NCBI GenBank assembly: GCA_001464955.1
Contig: LNEM01000030.1
Coordinates: 930,001 to 994,000, forward strand
Source of the DNA: Rhizobiales bacterium Ga0077537
GTDB lineage: Bacteria > Pseudomonadota > Alphaproteobacteria > Rhizobiales > Hyphomicrobiaceae
DNA length: 64,000 nt
Direction: 5' to 3'
In this document: piece by piece, positions 46,811-55,289 of the stretch
How the letters are laid out: every line of letters begins with the position of its first letter
Position numbering within the stretch: the first letter of the stretch is position 1
Position numbers and translations under genes: made by a program
Notes under the pieces: model-generated
Told to the model about the DNA's origin: nothing
What the model saw: only the letters and a program-made list of their open reading frames with translations
Databases searched by the model: none

Positions 46811-48016
46811 TCAAACCCGCTGGATCACCATGGCGATGCCCTGGCCGACACCGATGCACATGGAGACCAAAGCGTACTTGCCACCCGTGCGCTCGAGCTG
46901 CCGCACCGCCGTCAGCGCGATGCGCGAGCCCGAGGCGCCGAGCGGATGCCCGAGAGCGATCGCGCCGCCGTTCGGATTGAGGCGCGGGTCATCCGATGCG
47001 ATGTTGAGGCCCTTGCAGCAGGCGAGCACCTGCGCCGCGAACGCCTCGTTGATCTCGATCACATCCATGTCCTTGAGCTCGAGGCCCGCCCGCTCGAGCG
47101 CCTTCTGGGCGGCCGGCACCGGACCGAAGCCCATGATGCGCGGCGCGACGCCGGCCACCGCCGACGCGATGATGCGGGCCCGCGGCTTCGCACCGGCCTT
47201 GTCGCCGGAATCCCGGCTGGCCATGATCAGTGCCGCCGCGCCGTCGTTGATCCCCGAGGCATTGCCCGCCGTCGTGACGCCGTCCTTGAACAGCGCTCTC
47301 AGCTTTGCGAGGCCTTCCATCGTGGTCTCGCCGCGCGGATGCTCGTCCACGTCGACGACGCCGTCGGGCTGCCCCTTCTTGGCCGCCGGCACCGACACCG
47401 GCATCAGCTCTTCCTTGAAGAATCCAGCCTTGGCCGCCGCCTGATACTTGTGCTGCGAGGCGAGCGCAAAGACGTCGCAAGCCTCTCGCGTGAGCTGGAA
47501 TTCGCGAGCCAGGTTGTCGGCGGTCTGCGGCATCGTATCGGCGCCGAATTCACCCTCGATCTTGGGGTTCGGGAAACGCGCGCCGAGCGACGCGACATAG
47601 GATTCGATCCGTTTCGGGAATGCGCCTTCGGTGCGCCCGACCACGAACGGCGCCCGCGTCATGCTCTCGACGCCACCAGCGACGATCACGTCGGCCTCAC
47701 CGCATGTGATCGCGTGTGCCGCGGTGATCATGGCGTTCATGCCCGATCCGCACAGACGGTTGATCGTATTGGCGGGCACCTCGATCGGCAGCCCCGCCCG
47801 CAGCATGGCATGGCGGCCGACGTTGCGGCTGTCCTCGCCCGCCTGGCTCACGCAACCGATGTTGACGTCATCGATCGACTCGGGCGCGAAACCGGCGCGC
47901 GTGACCACGGCCTTGATGACGTCGCCGAGCATGTCGTCGGGCCTGACGCGGGAAAGCGCGCCGTCCTGCCGACCGAATGGCGTGCGCAGACCGTCGTAGA
48001 TATAGGCTTCGAGCAT
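46811..48016 (-). CDS. acetyl-CoA C-acyltransferase (thiolase, possibly 3-oxoadipyl-CoA thiolase)
   Basis: The 401-residue thiolase has all catalytic residues: nucleophile C89 (NRLCGSG), H357 (GGAIALGHPLGASG) and C387 (MCIGVGQG). The start (M.EAYIYDGLRTPFGR..GALS.VRPDD) resembles PcaF-type 3-oxoadipyl-CoA thiolases of aromatic degradation, but no other pca genes are nearby, so general beta-oxidation is equally possible. It lies 195 bases downstream of irr on the same strand. Confidence 0.9.
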   Translation of the reverse strand: MLEAYIYDGLRTPFGRQDGALSRVRPDDMLGDVIKAVVTRAGFAPESIDDVNIGCVSQAGEDSRNVGRHAMLRAGLPIEVPANTINRLCGSGMNAMITAAHAITCGEADVIVAGGVESMTRAPFVVGRTEGAFPKRIESYVASLGARFPNPKIEGEFGADTMPQTADNLAREFQLTREACDVFALASQHKYQAAAKAGFFKEELMPVSVPAAKKGQPDGVVDVDEHPRGETTMEGLAKLRALFKDGVTTAGNASGINDGAAALIMASRDSGDKAGAKPRARIIASAVAGVAPRIMGFGPVPAAQKALERAGLELKDMDVIEINEAFAAQVLACCKGLNIASDDPRLNPNGGAIALGHPLGASGSRIALTAVRQLERTGGKYALVSMCIGVGQGIAMVIQRV

Positions 48017-48210
48017 GGGGGTCTCCTTCCCGGCTGTCCGCCATCTTCAGGCGAGGCGGCTTTGGCTGATCCGACGCCCACACTGCCACGATGCCACTGG
48101 GTTGGGCTAGGGGCCGGGCGAAGCGCAAAGGGCGGGAATGGCAAGCACGGGGGAAGTGCCGTGCGAACAGTCTCGGTGCGTTGGGTGCGGCCTGCCTTGG
48201 CCGCAGGCGA

Positions 48211-48648
48211 TCAGGCCTTCACGAGCCGGATGACGACGTCGATGTGGCTGACGCGCATGCCCTCGGGCGGTTCGGGCACGCCATCGACCCGAACCCCGTC
48301 GATATCCATCAACTTGCCCTCGTGTTCGAGGTAGAAGTGATTGTGGTTCGAGGTGTTGGTGTCGAAGTGAGCTTTCGTGCCTTCGATCGCGAGTTCACGC
48401 AGAAGCCCGGCGTCCTTGAATTGGTGCAGCGAATTGTAGACCGTCGCCAGCGAGACATGCTCCCCGACTGCGGCGACTTCGGCGTGCAGGGTCTCGGCGG
48501 TAACGTGCCGGTCGCCTTTTCCGAACAGCAGCGTGGCCAGCAGGATGCGCTGACGCGTCGGCCTGAGGCCGGCGTCGGCGAGCATCGTCCGGATCTCTGC
48601 CTCGGTCATCACGTTGTGCGACGAGCAGTCCACACTCTCACTCCGCAT
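48211..48648 (-). CDS. irr: Irr, iron response regulator of the Fur superfamily
   Basis: The 145-residue protein has a winged-helix N-domain (AGLRPTRQRILLA.LLFGKGDRHVTAETLH, SLATVYNSLHQFKDAGLL) and a dimer domain with the Irr-typical TKAHFDTNTSNHNHFYLE in place of the Fur metal-site pattern. No N-terminal haem motif like the GCPWHD of Bradyrhizobium Irr is present, as in many other Hyphomicrobiales. Irr controls iron-dependent genes through haem availability. It is divergent from fabA, a conserved arrangement in this order. The start ATG 48648 gives the normal length plus a short Cys-containing extension. Confidence 0.92.
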   Translation of the reverse strand: MRSESVDCSSHNVMTEAEIRTMLADAGLRPTRQRILLATLLFGKGDRHVTAETLHAEVAAVGEHVSLATVYNSLHQFKDAGLLRELAIEGTKAHFDTNTSNHNHFYLEHEGKLMDIDGVRVDGVPEPPEGMRVSHIDVVIRLVKA

Positions 48649-48937
48649 GCATTTGGCGGGGCATCAGGCCACGACCAACCCGACCACGGCACGATCGATC
48701 GAATGATTCGCGCCGCGCGCCGGTCATTGACAAGGCTGCTATAATACGGTCGTTGAGATCAAGTGGCAACTCGTTCCGAAGGGCGGTGTCGGAGGGAGTT
48801 TGACGTCTTTTTGACACCACTTGGGTGTGTTACCAACGCATCAGTACGGCGCGATCCGTTGTCCAAGGGGGATGGCATCGTCGTCGAGTCGAGGCACGAA
48901 GGCTCCGGAGGCTTTGCGATCCGGGCGGGAGCGGGGA

Positions 48938-49480
48938 ATGGCTGAACGACGCGGCAGTTTCGAATATGAGGACCTTCTGAGCTGTGGTCGGGGCGAGATG
49001 TTCGGCCCCGGCAACGCGCAGCTGCCACTGCCGCCCATGCTGATGTTCGATCGCATCGCGACCATCTCGGATCAGGGCGGCGCACACGGCAAGGGCCAGA
49101 TCGTCGCCGAGTTGAAGGTGGCTGGCAATCCGGCCTGCGATTGGTTTTTCGCCTGTCATTTCAAGGGCGATCCCGTCATGCCGGGATGTCTGGGGCTGGA
49201 TGCATTGTGGCAGCTCACCGGCTTCTTCCTGGGCTGGATGGGCGCGCCCGGTCGTGGCCGCGCGCTGGGCGCTGGCGAAGTGAAGTTCACGGGCATGGTG
49301 CTGCCGACAGTGAAGAAAGTCGAGTATGTGGTCGACCTGAAGCGTGTCATTCTCCGCCGCCTGAAGCTCGCCATCGCCGACGGCTCCGTGAAGGCCGATG
49401 GGGTCACGATCTTCACCGCGACGGATATGAAAGTGGGGCTGTTCGACGCTGGAGCAGGTCCGACGGCGGAAGCCGGCTGA
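48938..49480 (+). CDS. fabA: 3-hydroxydecanoyl-ACP dehydratase/isomerase FabA
   Basis: The 180-residue hot-dog-fold protein has the catalytic His in [12 protein letters not shown] (H74) and the Asp in LGLDALWQ (D88), equivalent to E. coli H70 and D84. It makes trans-2-decenoyl-ACP and isomerises it to cis-3, the branch point of anaerobic-type unsaturated fatty acid synthesis. It is followed by fabB and fabI on the same strand. ATG 48938 has GGGAGCGGGG upstream, and the frame extends 39 codons further without conserved sequence. Confidence 0.95.
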   Translation: MAERRGSFEYEDLLSCGRGEMFGPGNAQLPLPPMLMFDRIATISDQGGAHGKGQIVAELKVAGNPACDWFFACHFKGDPVMPGCLGLDALWQLTGFFLGWMGAPGRGRALGAGEVKFTGMVLPTVKKVEYVVDLKRVILRRLKLAIADGSVKADGVTIFTATDMKVGLFDAGAGPTAEAG

Positions 49481-49608
49481 CAAGCGGCCGATGTCGAGGC
49501 TAACAACCGACTGGCAGTAGCGCGGGGCGTCTGCTGCCATCAGCCGTGGAGACGTTCCGTCTCGGCGGGGCGATGGGTGGATCGGACAATCTGCAGGGGT
49601 GCGAGGAG

Positions 49609-50838
49609 ATGAGACGCGTCGTTGTCACCGGAATGGGCGTCGTGGCGTCCATTGGCAATAACACGCAGGAGGCCCTCGCCTCGCTGCGCGAGGGCCGGTC
49701 CGGGATCAGCCGAGCCGAGCCCTACGTGGAGCTGGGTTTCAGGTGCCAGGTTCACGGTGCGCCCCAACTCGATTGGGAGACGGCGGTTCCGCGGAAGGCG
49801 AAGCGGTTCATGAACGCCGGCATGGGCTGGAACTATGTCGCCATGGAACACGCGATCCGGGATGCGGGTCTCGAGCCGTCCGACGTCTCGAATGAGCGCA
49901 CCGGCATCATCATGGGGTCGGGCGGTCCGTCGACGACGGCGATCGTGGCTGCTGCCGACACCACCCGCACCAACAAGTCCCCGAAGCGGATCGGCCCCTT
50001 CGAGGTGCCGAAAGCCATGTGCTCCGGCCCGTCGGGCGTTCTTGCGACGGCGTTCCAGGTGCGGGGCACGAACTACTCCATCTCGTCCGCCTGCGCCACG
50101 TCGGCCCATTGCATCGGCAATGCGACCGAGCTGATCCAGTGGGGCAAGCAGGACGTCATGTTTGCGGGCGGCTGCGAGGAACTCGACTGGACGCTCTCCG
50201 GTTTGTTCGACGCCATGGGCGCCATGTCGTCACGCTTCAACGATACCCCCACCCGCGCCAGCCGTGCCTATGACAAGGATCGCGACGGCTTCGTCATTGC
50301 GGGAGGCGCCGGCGTCCTCGTCCTCGAGGAGCGTGAGCGCGCGAAGGCCCGCGGCGCCCGGATTTATGGTGAAGTCGTGGGCTACGGCGCGACCTCCGAC
50401 GGGTTCGACATGGTCGCCCCCTCGGGTGAGGGCGCGGTCCGTTGCATGCAGCAGGCGCTCGCCGGATTTGATGGGAAGGGCGTAGGCGGAGAGATTGACT
50501 ACATCAATCCCCATGGAACCGGCACGCCGGTCGGCGATCTCAAGGAAATCGACGCGATCCGCACCGTCTTCGGATCCCGGATTCCGGCAATCTCGTCGAC
50601 GAAATCCCTTACAGGTCATTCGCTTGGCGCCATCGGCGTCCAGGAGGCGATCTTCTCGCTGCTGATGATGGGCAACGGCTTCGTCGCGGCCAGCGCCAAC
50701 ATCGACGAGATCGACCCGGCCTTCGCCGATGTGCCGATAGCCCGACAACGGATCGATCGCGAGCTTAACTGTGTGCTCTCGAACAGCTTCGGTTTCGGCG
50801 GAACAAATGCAACCCTCGTCTTCCGTCGCGACGGCTGA
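49609..50838 (+). CDS. fabB: beta-ketoacyl-ACP synthase I FabB
   Basis: The 409-residue condensing enzyme has the nucleophile C162 ([10 protein letters not shown]), His in [11 protein letters not shown] and His in TGHSLGA, plus the FGFGGTN terminus. FabB elongates the cis-3-decenoyl-ACP made by FabA, so the pair commits the cell to unsaturated fatty acids. It lies 128 bases after fabA, with a GAGGAG purine run touching ATG 49609. An in-frame upstream ATG (49573) would add 12 residues not seen in the family. Confidence 0.96.
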   Translation: MRRVVVTGMGVVASIGNNTQEALASLREGRSGISRAEPYVELGFRCQVHGAPQLDWETAVPRKAKRFMNAGMGWNYVAMEHAIRDAGLEPSDVSNERTGIIMGSGGPSTTAIVAAADTTRTNKSPKRIGPFEVPKAMCSGPSGVLATAFQVRGTNYSISSACATSAHCIGNATELIQWGKQDVMFAGGCEELDWTLSGLFDAMGAMSSRFNDTPTRASRAYDKDRDGFVIAGGAGVLVLEERERAKARGARIYGEVVGYGATSDGFDMVAPSGEGAVRCMQQALAGFDGKGVGGEIDYINPHGTGTPVGDLKEIDAIRTVFGSRIPAISSTKSLTGHSLGAIGVQEAIFSLLMMGNGFVAASANIDEIDPAFADVPIARQRIDRELNCVLSNSFGFGGTNATLVFRRDG

Positions 50839-51011
50839 GGCCGGAGGCTCATCGGAGCTTTGCGCGACTTGGCCGGCCTTGATGCCGAGAGGGTCGCGGG
50901 TTCATGGAGCTGTGGGGCAAAGGCAAATGGGCCGGGATTAGGCTCGAGGGGCCGGGAACGGCTTGGCTATCGGGAATTGGACGTCAGGAACGAGGCAGAT
51001 CGGGTACCCTC

Positions 51012-51872
51012 ATGACGCAGAAAGACATCACGAAGCCGGGTCCACTCCTCGCAGGCAAGCGCGGGCTGGTGATGGGCGTCGCGAACGAGCGGTCGATCGC
51101 ATGGGGCATCGCCAAGGCGTGCGCCGCTCACGGCGCCAAGCTGGCGTTCACCTATCAGGGCGATCAGTTCGGCCGACGCGCCGTGCCGCTGGCCGAGTCC
51201 GTCGGATCGGACGTCATCGTGTCGTGCGACGTCGCTGATCTGGCATCGGTCGACGCCACGTTCGAGGAAATCGAGAAGAAGTGGGGCGGCCTCGACTTCG
51301 TCGTGCACGCGCTGGCCTTCTCTGACCGACGCGAACTCCAGGGCCGTTACTCGGATACCTCGCGCGAAAACTTCTCCAATACCATGGTCATCTCGTGTTT
51401 CTCGTTCACCGAGATCGCGAAGCGCGCCGCGCCGCTGATGAAGAACGGCGGGTCCATGCTGACGCTGACCTACGGCGGATCGCAGCGCGTCGTGCCGTCC
51501 TACAATGTCATGGGCGTGGCCAAGGCGGCCCTCGAGGCATCGGTGCGCTATCTTGCCGCCGACTTCGGCGGTCAGGGCATTCGTGTCAACGCGCTGTCGG
51601 CGGGGCCGATGCGCACCTTGGCCGGCGCCGGCATCTCGGATGCCCGGATCATCTTCAATTATCAGGGTGATACGTCGCCCTTGAAGCGTACGCCGACGTT
51701 GGACGAGGTCGGTGGCGCAGCCCTTTACCTCCTGTCGGACCTGTCCGGCGCGGTCACGGGTGAGATCCACTACGTCGACTGCGGCTACAACGCCGTTTCC
51801 ATGCCCTCGCTCGAGATGTTGAAAGAGCAGGAGGCACAGGCACACGGATCGCCGCCTCAGGCGGCCGAATAG
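51012..51872 (+). CDS. fabI: enoyl-ACP reductase FabI
   Basis: The 286-residue divergent SDR has the FabI-specific GVANERSIAWGIA cofactor motif, DVADLASVDA, HALAFSDR, and the YxxxxxxK catalytic pair in SYNVMGVAKAALE. LSAGPMRTLAGAGISD forms the substrate flap. It performs the last reduction of each fatty-acid elongation cycle with NADH. It is third in the fabA-fabB-fabI series, 173 bases after fabB. The frame extends 36 codons upstream, but the family start M..........L.GKRGLVMGV supports ATG 51012. Confidence 0.96.
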   Translation: MTQKDITKPGPLLAGKRGLVMGVANERSIAWGIAKACAAHGAKLAFTYQGDQFGRRAVPLAESVGSDVIVSCDVADLASVDATFEEIEKKWGGLDFVVHALAFSDRRELQGRYSDTSRENFSNTMVISCFSFTEIAKRAAPLMKNGGSMLTLTYGGSQRVVPSYNVMGVAKAALEASVRYLAADFGGQGIRVNALSAGPMRTLAGAGISDARIIFNYQGDTSPLKRTPTLDEVGGAALYLLSDLSGAVTGEIHYVDCGYNAVSMPSLEMLKEQEAQAHGSPPQAAE

Positions 51873-51985
51873 GCGGGTCGTCGAGTCAGGCCGGCGTTCG
51901 GCCACTCGACGTCCGACCGGATCGAGTGGGCGGCGTTGGCGCTCCGTTTGCGTATTGCTCGCGGCAACCGCAGATCGGAACGGAC

Positions 51986-52852
51986 ATGATCGGCGCATTC
52001 GACTCTGGCCACGGCGGAATGACCGTGTTGCGCGCATTGGCCCGCCGGTTCCCTGACCAGCAGTTCGTCTACCTGGGCGATCACGCCCATGTCCCCTACG
52101 GTGACCGCCCGTCGCACGAGATCGTGCATTTTGTGCGCGAAGGCTGCGAAGCGCTGTTCGCCCTAGGTTGCCGCCTCGTCCTCCTGGCGTGCAACACGGC
52201 CACTTGCGTCGCCGCGCGTCCCCTGCAAAGGGAATGGCTGCCGGCCTCGCAATATCGCGGCACGCACAACATCCTCGGCATCGTCGCGCCGACCGTCGAA
52301 GCTGCAACGCAGACGCCGTGGGGGGTGACGTCTCCCCAGTACCCTCAGAAGTACAACAGCGATGTCATCGCGGTGTTCGGGACCACGCGGACGATCGCTT
52401 CCGGAGTGTTCCCCGAGGAAATATCGAAACGCTGCCCGCGCATCCGTGTGGTGCAGCAGGCCTGTCCGGATCTGGCGGGGGCCATCGAGGCGGGACGCCC
52501 GCCGGACGAGCTCGATCGGATCGTCGGCGCGTGCGTTGCTGACCTCCTGCGCCAGACCGGCGGCGAACCACCGCATCGCGCCATTCTCGGCTGCACGCAC
52601 TATCCGCTGGTCGAGGACATGTTCCGGCGTCACTTGCCGTCGTTCACGCGGCTTCTCTCACAGCCTGACCTCGTCGCTGACAGTCTGGAAGATTATCTGG
52701 TGCGTCATCCGGCCTACGCGGCGACATCAGATGCGAGCCAGCCCCGTGTCCGGCTCCTGACCACCGGTGTGGCGTCGGACGTGTCGCGCCAGGCCAAGGT
52801 GTTCTGGCCCGAGGTTGCGGAGTTCACGGAACTCGCCGTGGCCCACCGCTGA
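51986..52852 (+). CDS. murI: glutamate racemase
   Basis: The 288-residue Asp/Glu racemase-fold protein has DSGHGG (D6, S7), a first catalytic Cys in LACNTAT (C69) and a second in GCTHYPL. It makes D-glutamate for peptidoglycan. A longer insert after the first Cys half (TPWGVTSPQYPQKYNSD) is unusual compared with typical MurI but leaves the catalytic residues intact. ATG 51986 has a CGGAACGGAC stretch upstream. Confidence 0.88.
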   Translation: MIGAFDSGHGGMTVLRALARRFPDQQFVYLGDHAHVPYGDRPSHEIVHFVREGCEALFALGCRLVLLACNTATCVAARPLQREWLPASQYRGTHNILGIVAPTVEAATQTPWGVTSPQYPQKYNSDVIAVFGTTRTIASGVFPEEISKRCPRIRVVQQACPDLAGAIEAGRPPDELDRIVGACVADLLRQTGGEPPHRAILGCTHYPLVEDMFRRHLPSFTRLLSQPDLVADSLEDYLVRHPAYAATSDASQPRVRLLTTGVASDVSRQAKVFWPEVAEFTELAVAHR

Positions 52853-52932
52853 GAATATCCGACGGCGTGCCGGCCCGGCGTCGGTCGCGATACTGCCGTG
52901 TGCCGCCGGCTATCCCGCCGCCAAGGTCCGCC

Positions 52933-53106
52933 TCAGCGCTGCGGCTTGTTTGGCCTCTTCGGCGGCTTGCGCTGCGGCGTGCCGTGTCCGAGCAATCGCT
53001 TGAGCCGCTCGAGCAGCGGCAGCCCGCGCTTCGGCATCTCGACGCGCTTGGGCGATTCCCGCTTGCCGAATTCGTTGTCGTCAGGCGTCTTCTGCTTCCA
53101 GCTCAT
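52933..53106 (-). CDS. small basic protein (57 aa), hypothetical
   Basis: The 57-residue protein is rich in Lys, Arg and Pro (ends KPPKRPNKPQR), with a central amphipathic helix LPLLERLKRLLG. GAGGT lies three bases before ATG 53106, which supports translation. It follows the TIGR02300-family gene by 80 bases on the same strand. The family is not recognised with confidence. Confidence 0.5.
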   Translation of the reverse strand: MSWKQKTPDDNEFGKRESPKRVEMPKRGLPLLERLKRLLGHGTPQRKPPKRPNKPQR

Positions 53107-53186
53107 GTGACCTCGAATGGTCGCCGCTTTTCGGCGGTCCAGGGCGGCTACGACGATCGCGCGGGCGATTGGCCCGCCTTCGCACC

Positions 53187-53555
53187 TTACTCGTCGGGCG
53201 TGAGCGGTTCGCTCGGCGTCAGCAGATCGTCCACGCTTTCGTCGGCCACTTCTTCTTCGAGAAGCGTATCGTCGTCGGCTTCCGCCGCGGCTTCTTCCTT
53301 GTCCTCGACCACCACTTCGTCGTCGGCGACGATCTCGTGCTTCGGCGCCACCTTCGCACTCCGCCAGGACTGGCCACGCTGCGAGCCGTAGGTGGCTGTC
53401 GCGACCGGAACGATGAGTGAGGCCTGGCTGACGGTGTTCCCGCACATCGGGCAAACGGCCGGATCACGTGCAAGGTCATAGTAGCGCGATGAGCATGCCG
53501 CGCAGCTCCGCTTCGTTCCCCGCATCGTGCGATTGAGTTCGAGTGCTGCGGTCAT
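53187..53555 (-). CDS. TIGR02300/FYDLN-acid family zinc-ribbon protein
   Basis: In this 122-residue protein the N-terminal part holds two CxxC pairs (C18/C21 and C35/C38) around the signature KRSCAACSSRYYDL..DP.VCP.CG, the conserved FYDLN-type motif. The C-terminal half is very acidic (runs of Glu and Asp). The family is common in alphaproteobacteria and unassigned. A metal- or nucleic-acid-related regulatory role is often guessed. ATG 53555 is preferred; the frame could begin 23 codons earlier. Confidence 0.85.
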   Translation of the reverse strand: MTAALELNRTMRGTKRSCAACSSRYYDLARDPAVCPMCGNTVSQASLIVPVATATYGSQRGQSWRSAKVAPKHEIVADDEVVVEDKEEAAAEADDDTLLEEEVADESVDDLLTPSEPLTPDE

Positions 53556-53587
53556 GATTGGCTCCGGATCTTGATGCATAAACAGAG

Positions 53588-53620
53588 CGATCGCCGCCGG
53601 AACGAGTCCGGCGGCGATCG
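53588..53620 (-). terminator. strong hairpin downstream of the cold-shock gene
   Basis: A perfect 14-bp stem (CGATCGCCGCCGGA pairing with TCCGGCGGCGATCG) with a 5-base loop lies 32 bases past the stop of the minus-strand csp gene. On that strand it is followed by CTCTGTTTATG. The T-tract is short but the stem is the strongest in the window, so a terminator or mRNA-stabilising hairpin is likely. Confidence 0.6.
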
Positions 53621-53652
53621 GCATGCGTGTGGTCGCGAAAACGATCGCGGTA

Positions 53653-53865
53653 TCAGATCATCTCGATCTTGCCGGCCTGCTTGCCGCGGCCCTTGCGATC
53701 ATCCTCGAGCTCGAAGGAGACCTTGTCGCCTTCCTTGAGGAAGTGGATGCCGGCCTGCTCGAGCGCGCTGGCGTGGACGAACACGTCCTTGTCGCCGTTT
53801 GCGGGAGCGATGAAGCCGAAGCCCTTGGCCGAATTGAAGAATTTGACGACGCCTGGGATTCTCAT
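53653..53865 (-). CDS. cold-shock-domain protein (CspA family)
   Basis: The 70-residue OB-fold protein has RNP1 KGFGFI and RNP2 VFVHAS. It begins GVVKFFNSAKGFGFI and ends with a basic patch (DRKGRGKQAGKIEMI). It binds single-stranded RNA and DNA and melts mRNA structure at low temperature. A long leader without genes lies upstream (see 53866-54413), typical of cold-regulated csp mRNAs. Confidence 0.95.
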   Translation of the reverse strand: MRIPGVVKFFNSAKGFGFIAPANGDKDVFVHASALEQAGIHFLKEGDKVSFELEDDRKGRGKQAGKIEMI

Positions 53866-54413
53866 GGGATGTCCTTTTCCTTGCGCATTTTCAGCTGATC
53901 GGCTTCGGGGCGCGCTGGCCCGAAGTCACCTCGATGCATTTGGAAAAGTCATTGTGCCGAATCGGCGCGAGTCTCAACCAAGGTCGATTTCCCGATCCGT
54001 CCTGGATCGAGTAGCTGCGCCTTGGGTAACGGCACAATCGATGAAATGCAAGTCACGTTTTTGGATTTTGGAAAGTCCAGAAATCATGCTGGCGGCCTTC
54101 CCGCAGAGGGCGGCGAATGGCCGAAAAACGGCAACGCGAAAATGCGCCGGAATTATGTGTTGTGAGAGATTGAAATTGACTCACAGGAATGGGCGTGCGA
54201 AGCATTGAAAAGAAATGGTTTTTGGCGTCAGGAAATCGCTGTGGCGTCGCTCTGGCAGCGATAGGCGCGGCCTTTGATGCCGGCTCGATCGCGATGCGCG
54301 CAGGCCGTTGCGCCGTTTTTCCCAGGGAATTTTGCGCGGCCGGACGGACTGGCGAGCCGATTGCCCGGCGATGGCGAAGCGCGGTGCTCCTATCAACAGA
54401 GCGGGAAGCGAAA
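53866..54413. other. gene-free stretch; probable csp leader and promoter region
   Basis: These 548 bases lie between the divergent csp gene and the 65-aa gene. The part next to csp should hold its promoter and 5' leader. The middle (54040-54240) is AT-richer. Frames crossing it on either strand are Arg/Ser-rich and lack ribosome sites, so I do not call genes. No tRNA or clear small RNA is visible. Confidence 0.45.
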
Positions 54414-54611
54414 ATGTCTTTGCACAAATACAAGGTCGGCCAGACGCTCAAGCTTTTCGATCGGCGCGGCGGCTCGGGGCTCGGGGCGCAGTTCTGCAAG
54501 ATCCTGCGCCTTTTGCCGGCAGAGGACGGACAGCCCCAGTACCGGGTGAAGTGCACGAATGAAGCAGTTGAGCGCGTGGTCAAGGAATTCGCGTTGTCGC
54601 GCCAGAGTTGA
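54414..54611 (+). CDS. small basic protein (65 aa), hypothetical
   Basis: The 65-residue protein is predicted beta-rich: YKVGQTLKLFDR, GAQFCKILRLLPAEDGQPQYRVKC, ERVVKEFALS. The pattern looks like a conserved short SH3-like protein seen in Hyphomicrobiales, but I cannot name it. GCGGGAAGCGAA precedes ATG 54414. The open frame reaches 75 codons further upstream without a credible start. Confidence 0.6.
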   Translation: MSLHKYKVGQTLKLFDRRGGSGLGAQFCKILRLLPAEDGQPQYRVKCTNEAVERVVKEFALSRQS

Positions 54612-54737
54612 ATCCTGTTGCGGTGCGCAGCAATGCATCCGGCCAACGCTGGTCTTCCGCCACCACGTGACGTGGCGTGAGGAGATGCCGGGCGGGACGC
54701 GACCGCCGCGTGATCTCAGAAAGTCAGGACATCCAAG

Positions 54738-54905
54738 TTGACCGCGACTATGCAGATTATCGTTGAGATCCGCGCGCTTGCAGAGGAGGTTGGCAGTCTC
54801 CTGCAAGCGGGCGCGGCGCCGGAGCGCCGGGCGGCTCTGGTCAAGGTGGAGCGCATCGAAGCCCTGTCGAGCACGCTTGCGCTTATGTTGAACCCGCGCC
54901 GCTGA
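54738..54905 (+). CDS. small helical protein (55 aa), hypothetical
   Basis: This short frame begins at TTG 54738, with AGGA eight bases upstream, or at ATG 54750 (51 residues), which has no ribosome site at normal distance. The product is predicted to be one or two amphipathic helices (IIVEIRALAEEVGSLLQ, AALVKVERIEALSSTLALM). It ends 15 bases before the end of csoR on the opposite strand. Codon use matches neighbouring genes. Confidence 0.4.
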   Translation: MTATMQIIVEIRALAEEVGSLLQAGAAPERRAALVKVERIEALSSTLALMLNPRR

Positions 54906-54920
54906 ATTGGTCGGCGACGG

Positions 54921-55196
54921 TCAGCGCCCTGATCGGCGCAGCACGTCGAGCAGTTCGGCGACTTTCTGCCTCTGCTCCTCCTTGTCGCCTGACCGGATCG
55001 CATGCTCCACGCAATGCGCCACGTGGGCTTCGAGAAGCTGCTCCTCCACCCGGCCGAGTGCGGCGCGAACGGCCGCGATCTGCGTGATCACATCGATGCA
55101 GTAGCGGTCCTCGTCGATCATGCGAGCGACGCCACGCACCTGACCTTCGATCCGCGACAGCCGTTTCAGGCACTGCGCTTTGGTCTCGTCCTGCAT
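54921..55196 (-). CDS. csoR: CsoR-type copper-sensing transcriptional repressor
   Basis: The 91-residue DUF156 protein is all-helical. C33, H58 and C62 are spaced exactly like the Cu(I) ligands C36, H61 and C65 of the M. tuberculosis CsoR. It also has the usual K..CLKRL.RIEGQVRG.ARM...D.YC start. Such repressors leave DNA when they bind Cu(I). The gene is divergent from a copper P-type ATPase gene, and the 93-base gap holds two matching palindromes. ATG 55196 gives the standard length. Confidence 0.9.
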   Translation of the reverse strand: MQDETKAQCLKRLSRIEGQVRGVARMIDEDRYCIDVITQIAAVRAALGRVEEQLLEAHVAHCVEHAIRSGDKEEQRQKVAELLDVLRRSGR

Positions 55197-55205
55197 GATT
55201 GACGG

Positions 55206-55222
55206 ATACCCCATGCAGGTAT
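55206..55222. promoter_or_regulatory. CsoR operator candidate 1
   Basis: ATACC-CCATGCA-GGTAT is a 17-base inverted repeat with perfect 5-base arms, located 9 bases before the csoR ATG in the csoR/ATPase gap. CsoR-family sites are typically ATACC...GGTAT palindromes with a C-rich centre. Confidence 0.7.
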
Positions 55223-55238
55223 ATGGGTCAAGCTTCAG

Positions 55239-55255
55239 ATACCCCTGCACGGTAT
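55239..55255. promoter_or_regulatory. CsoR operator candidate 2
   Basis: ATACC-CCTGCAC-GGTAT has the same arms and spacer length as candidate 1, with its start 33 bases downstream, about three helical turns, so both would lie on one face of the DNA. It is 34 bases before the ATPase ATG and probably overlaps its promoter. Confidence 0.7.
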
Positions 55256-55289
55256 CGGCGCGTCGCGCGTCGATTGAGGACGCAAGCCC

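Noticed and set aside
48186-48205. Terminator after irr (TGCGGCC-TGCCTT-GGCCGCA)
   Set aside because: The 7-bp stem is real, but no T-tract follows on the irr strand and short GC stems are common at this base composition.
48727-48745. TTGACA and TATAAT hexamers upstream of fabA as one promoter
   Set aside because: The hexamers are only 7 bases apart, far too close for a sigma-70 promoter. Neither has a good partner at 16-18 bases.
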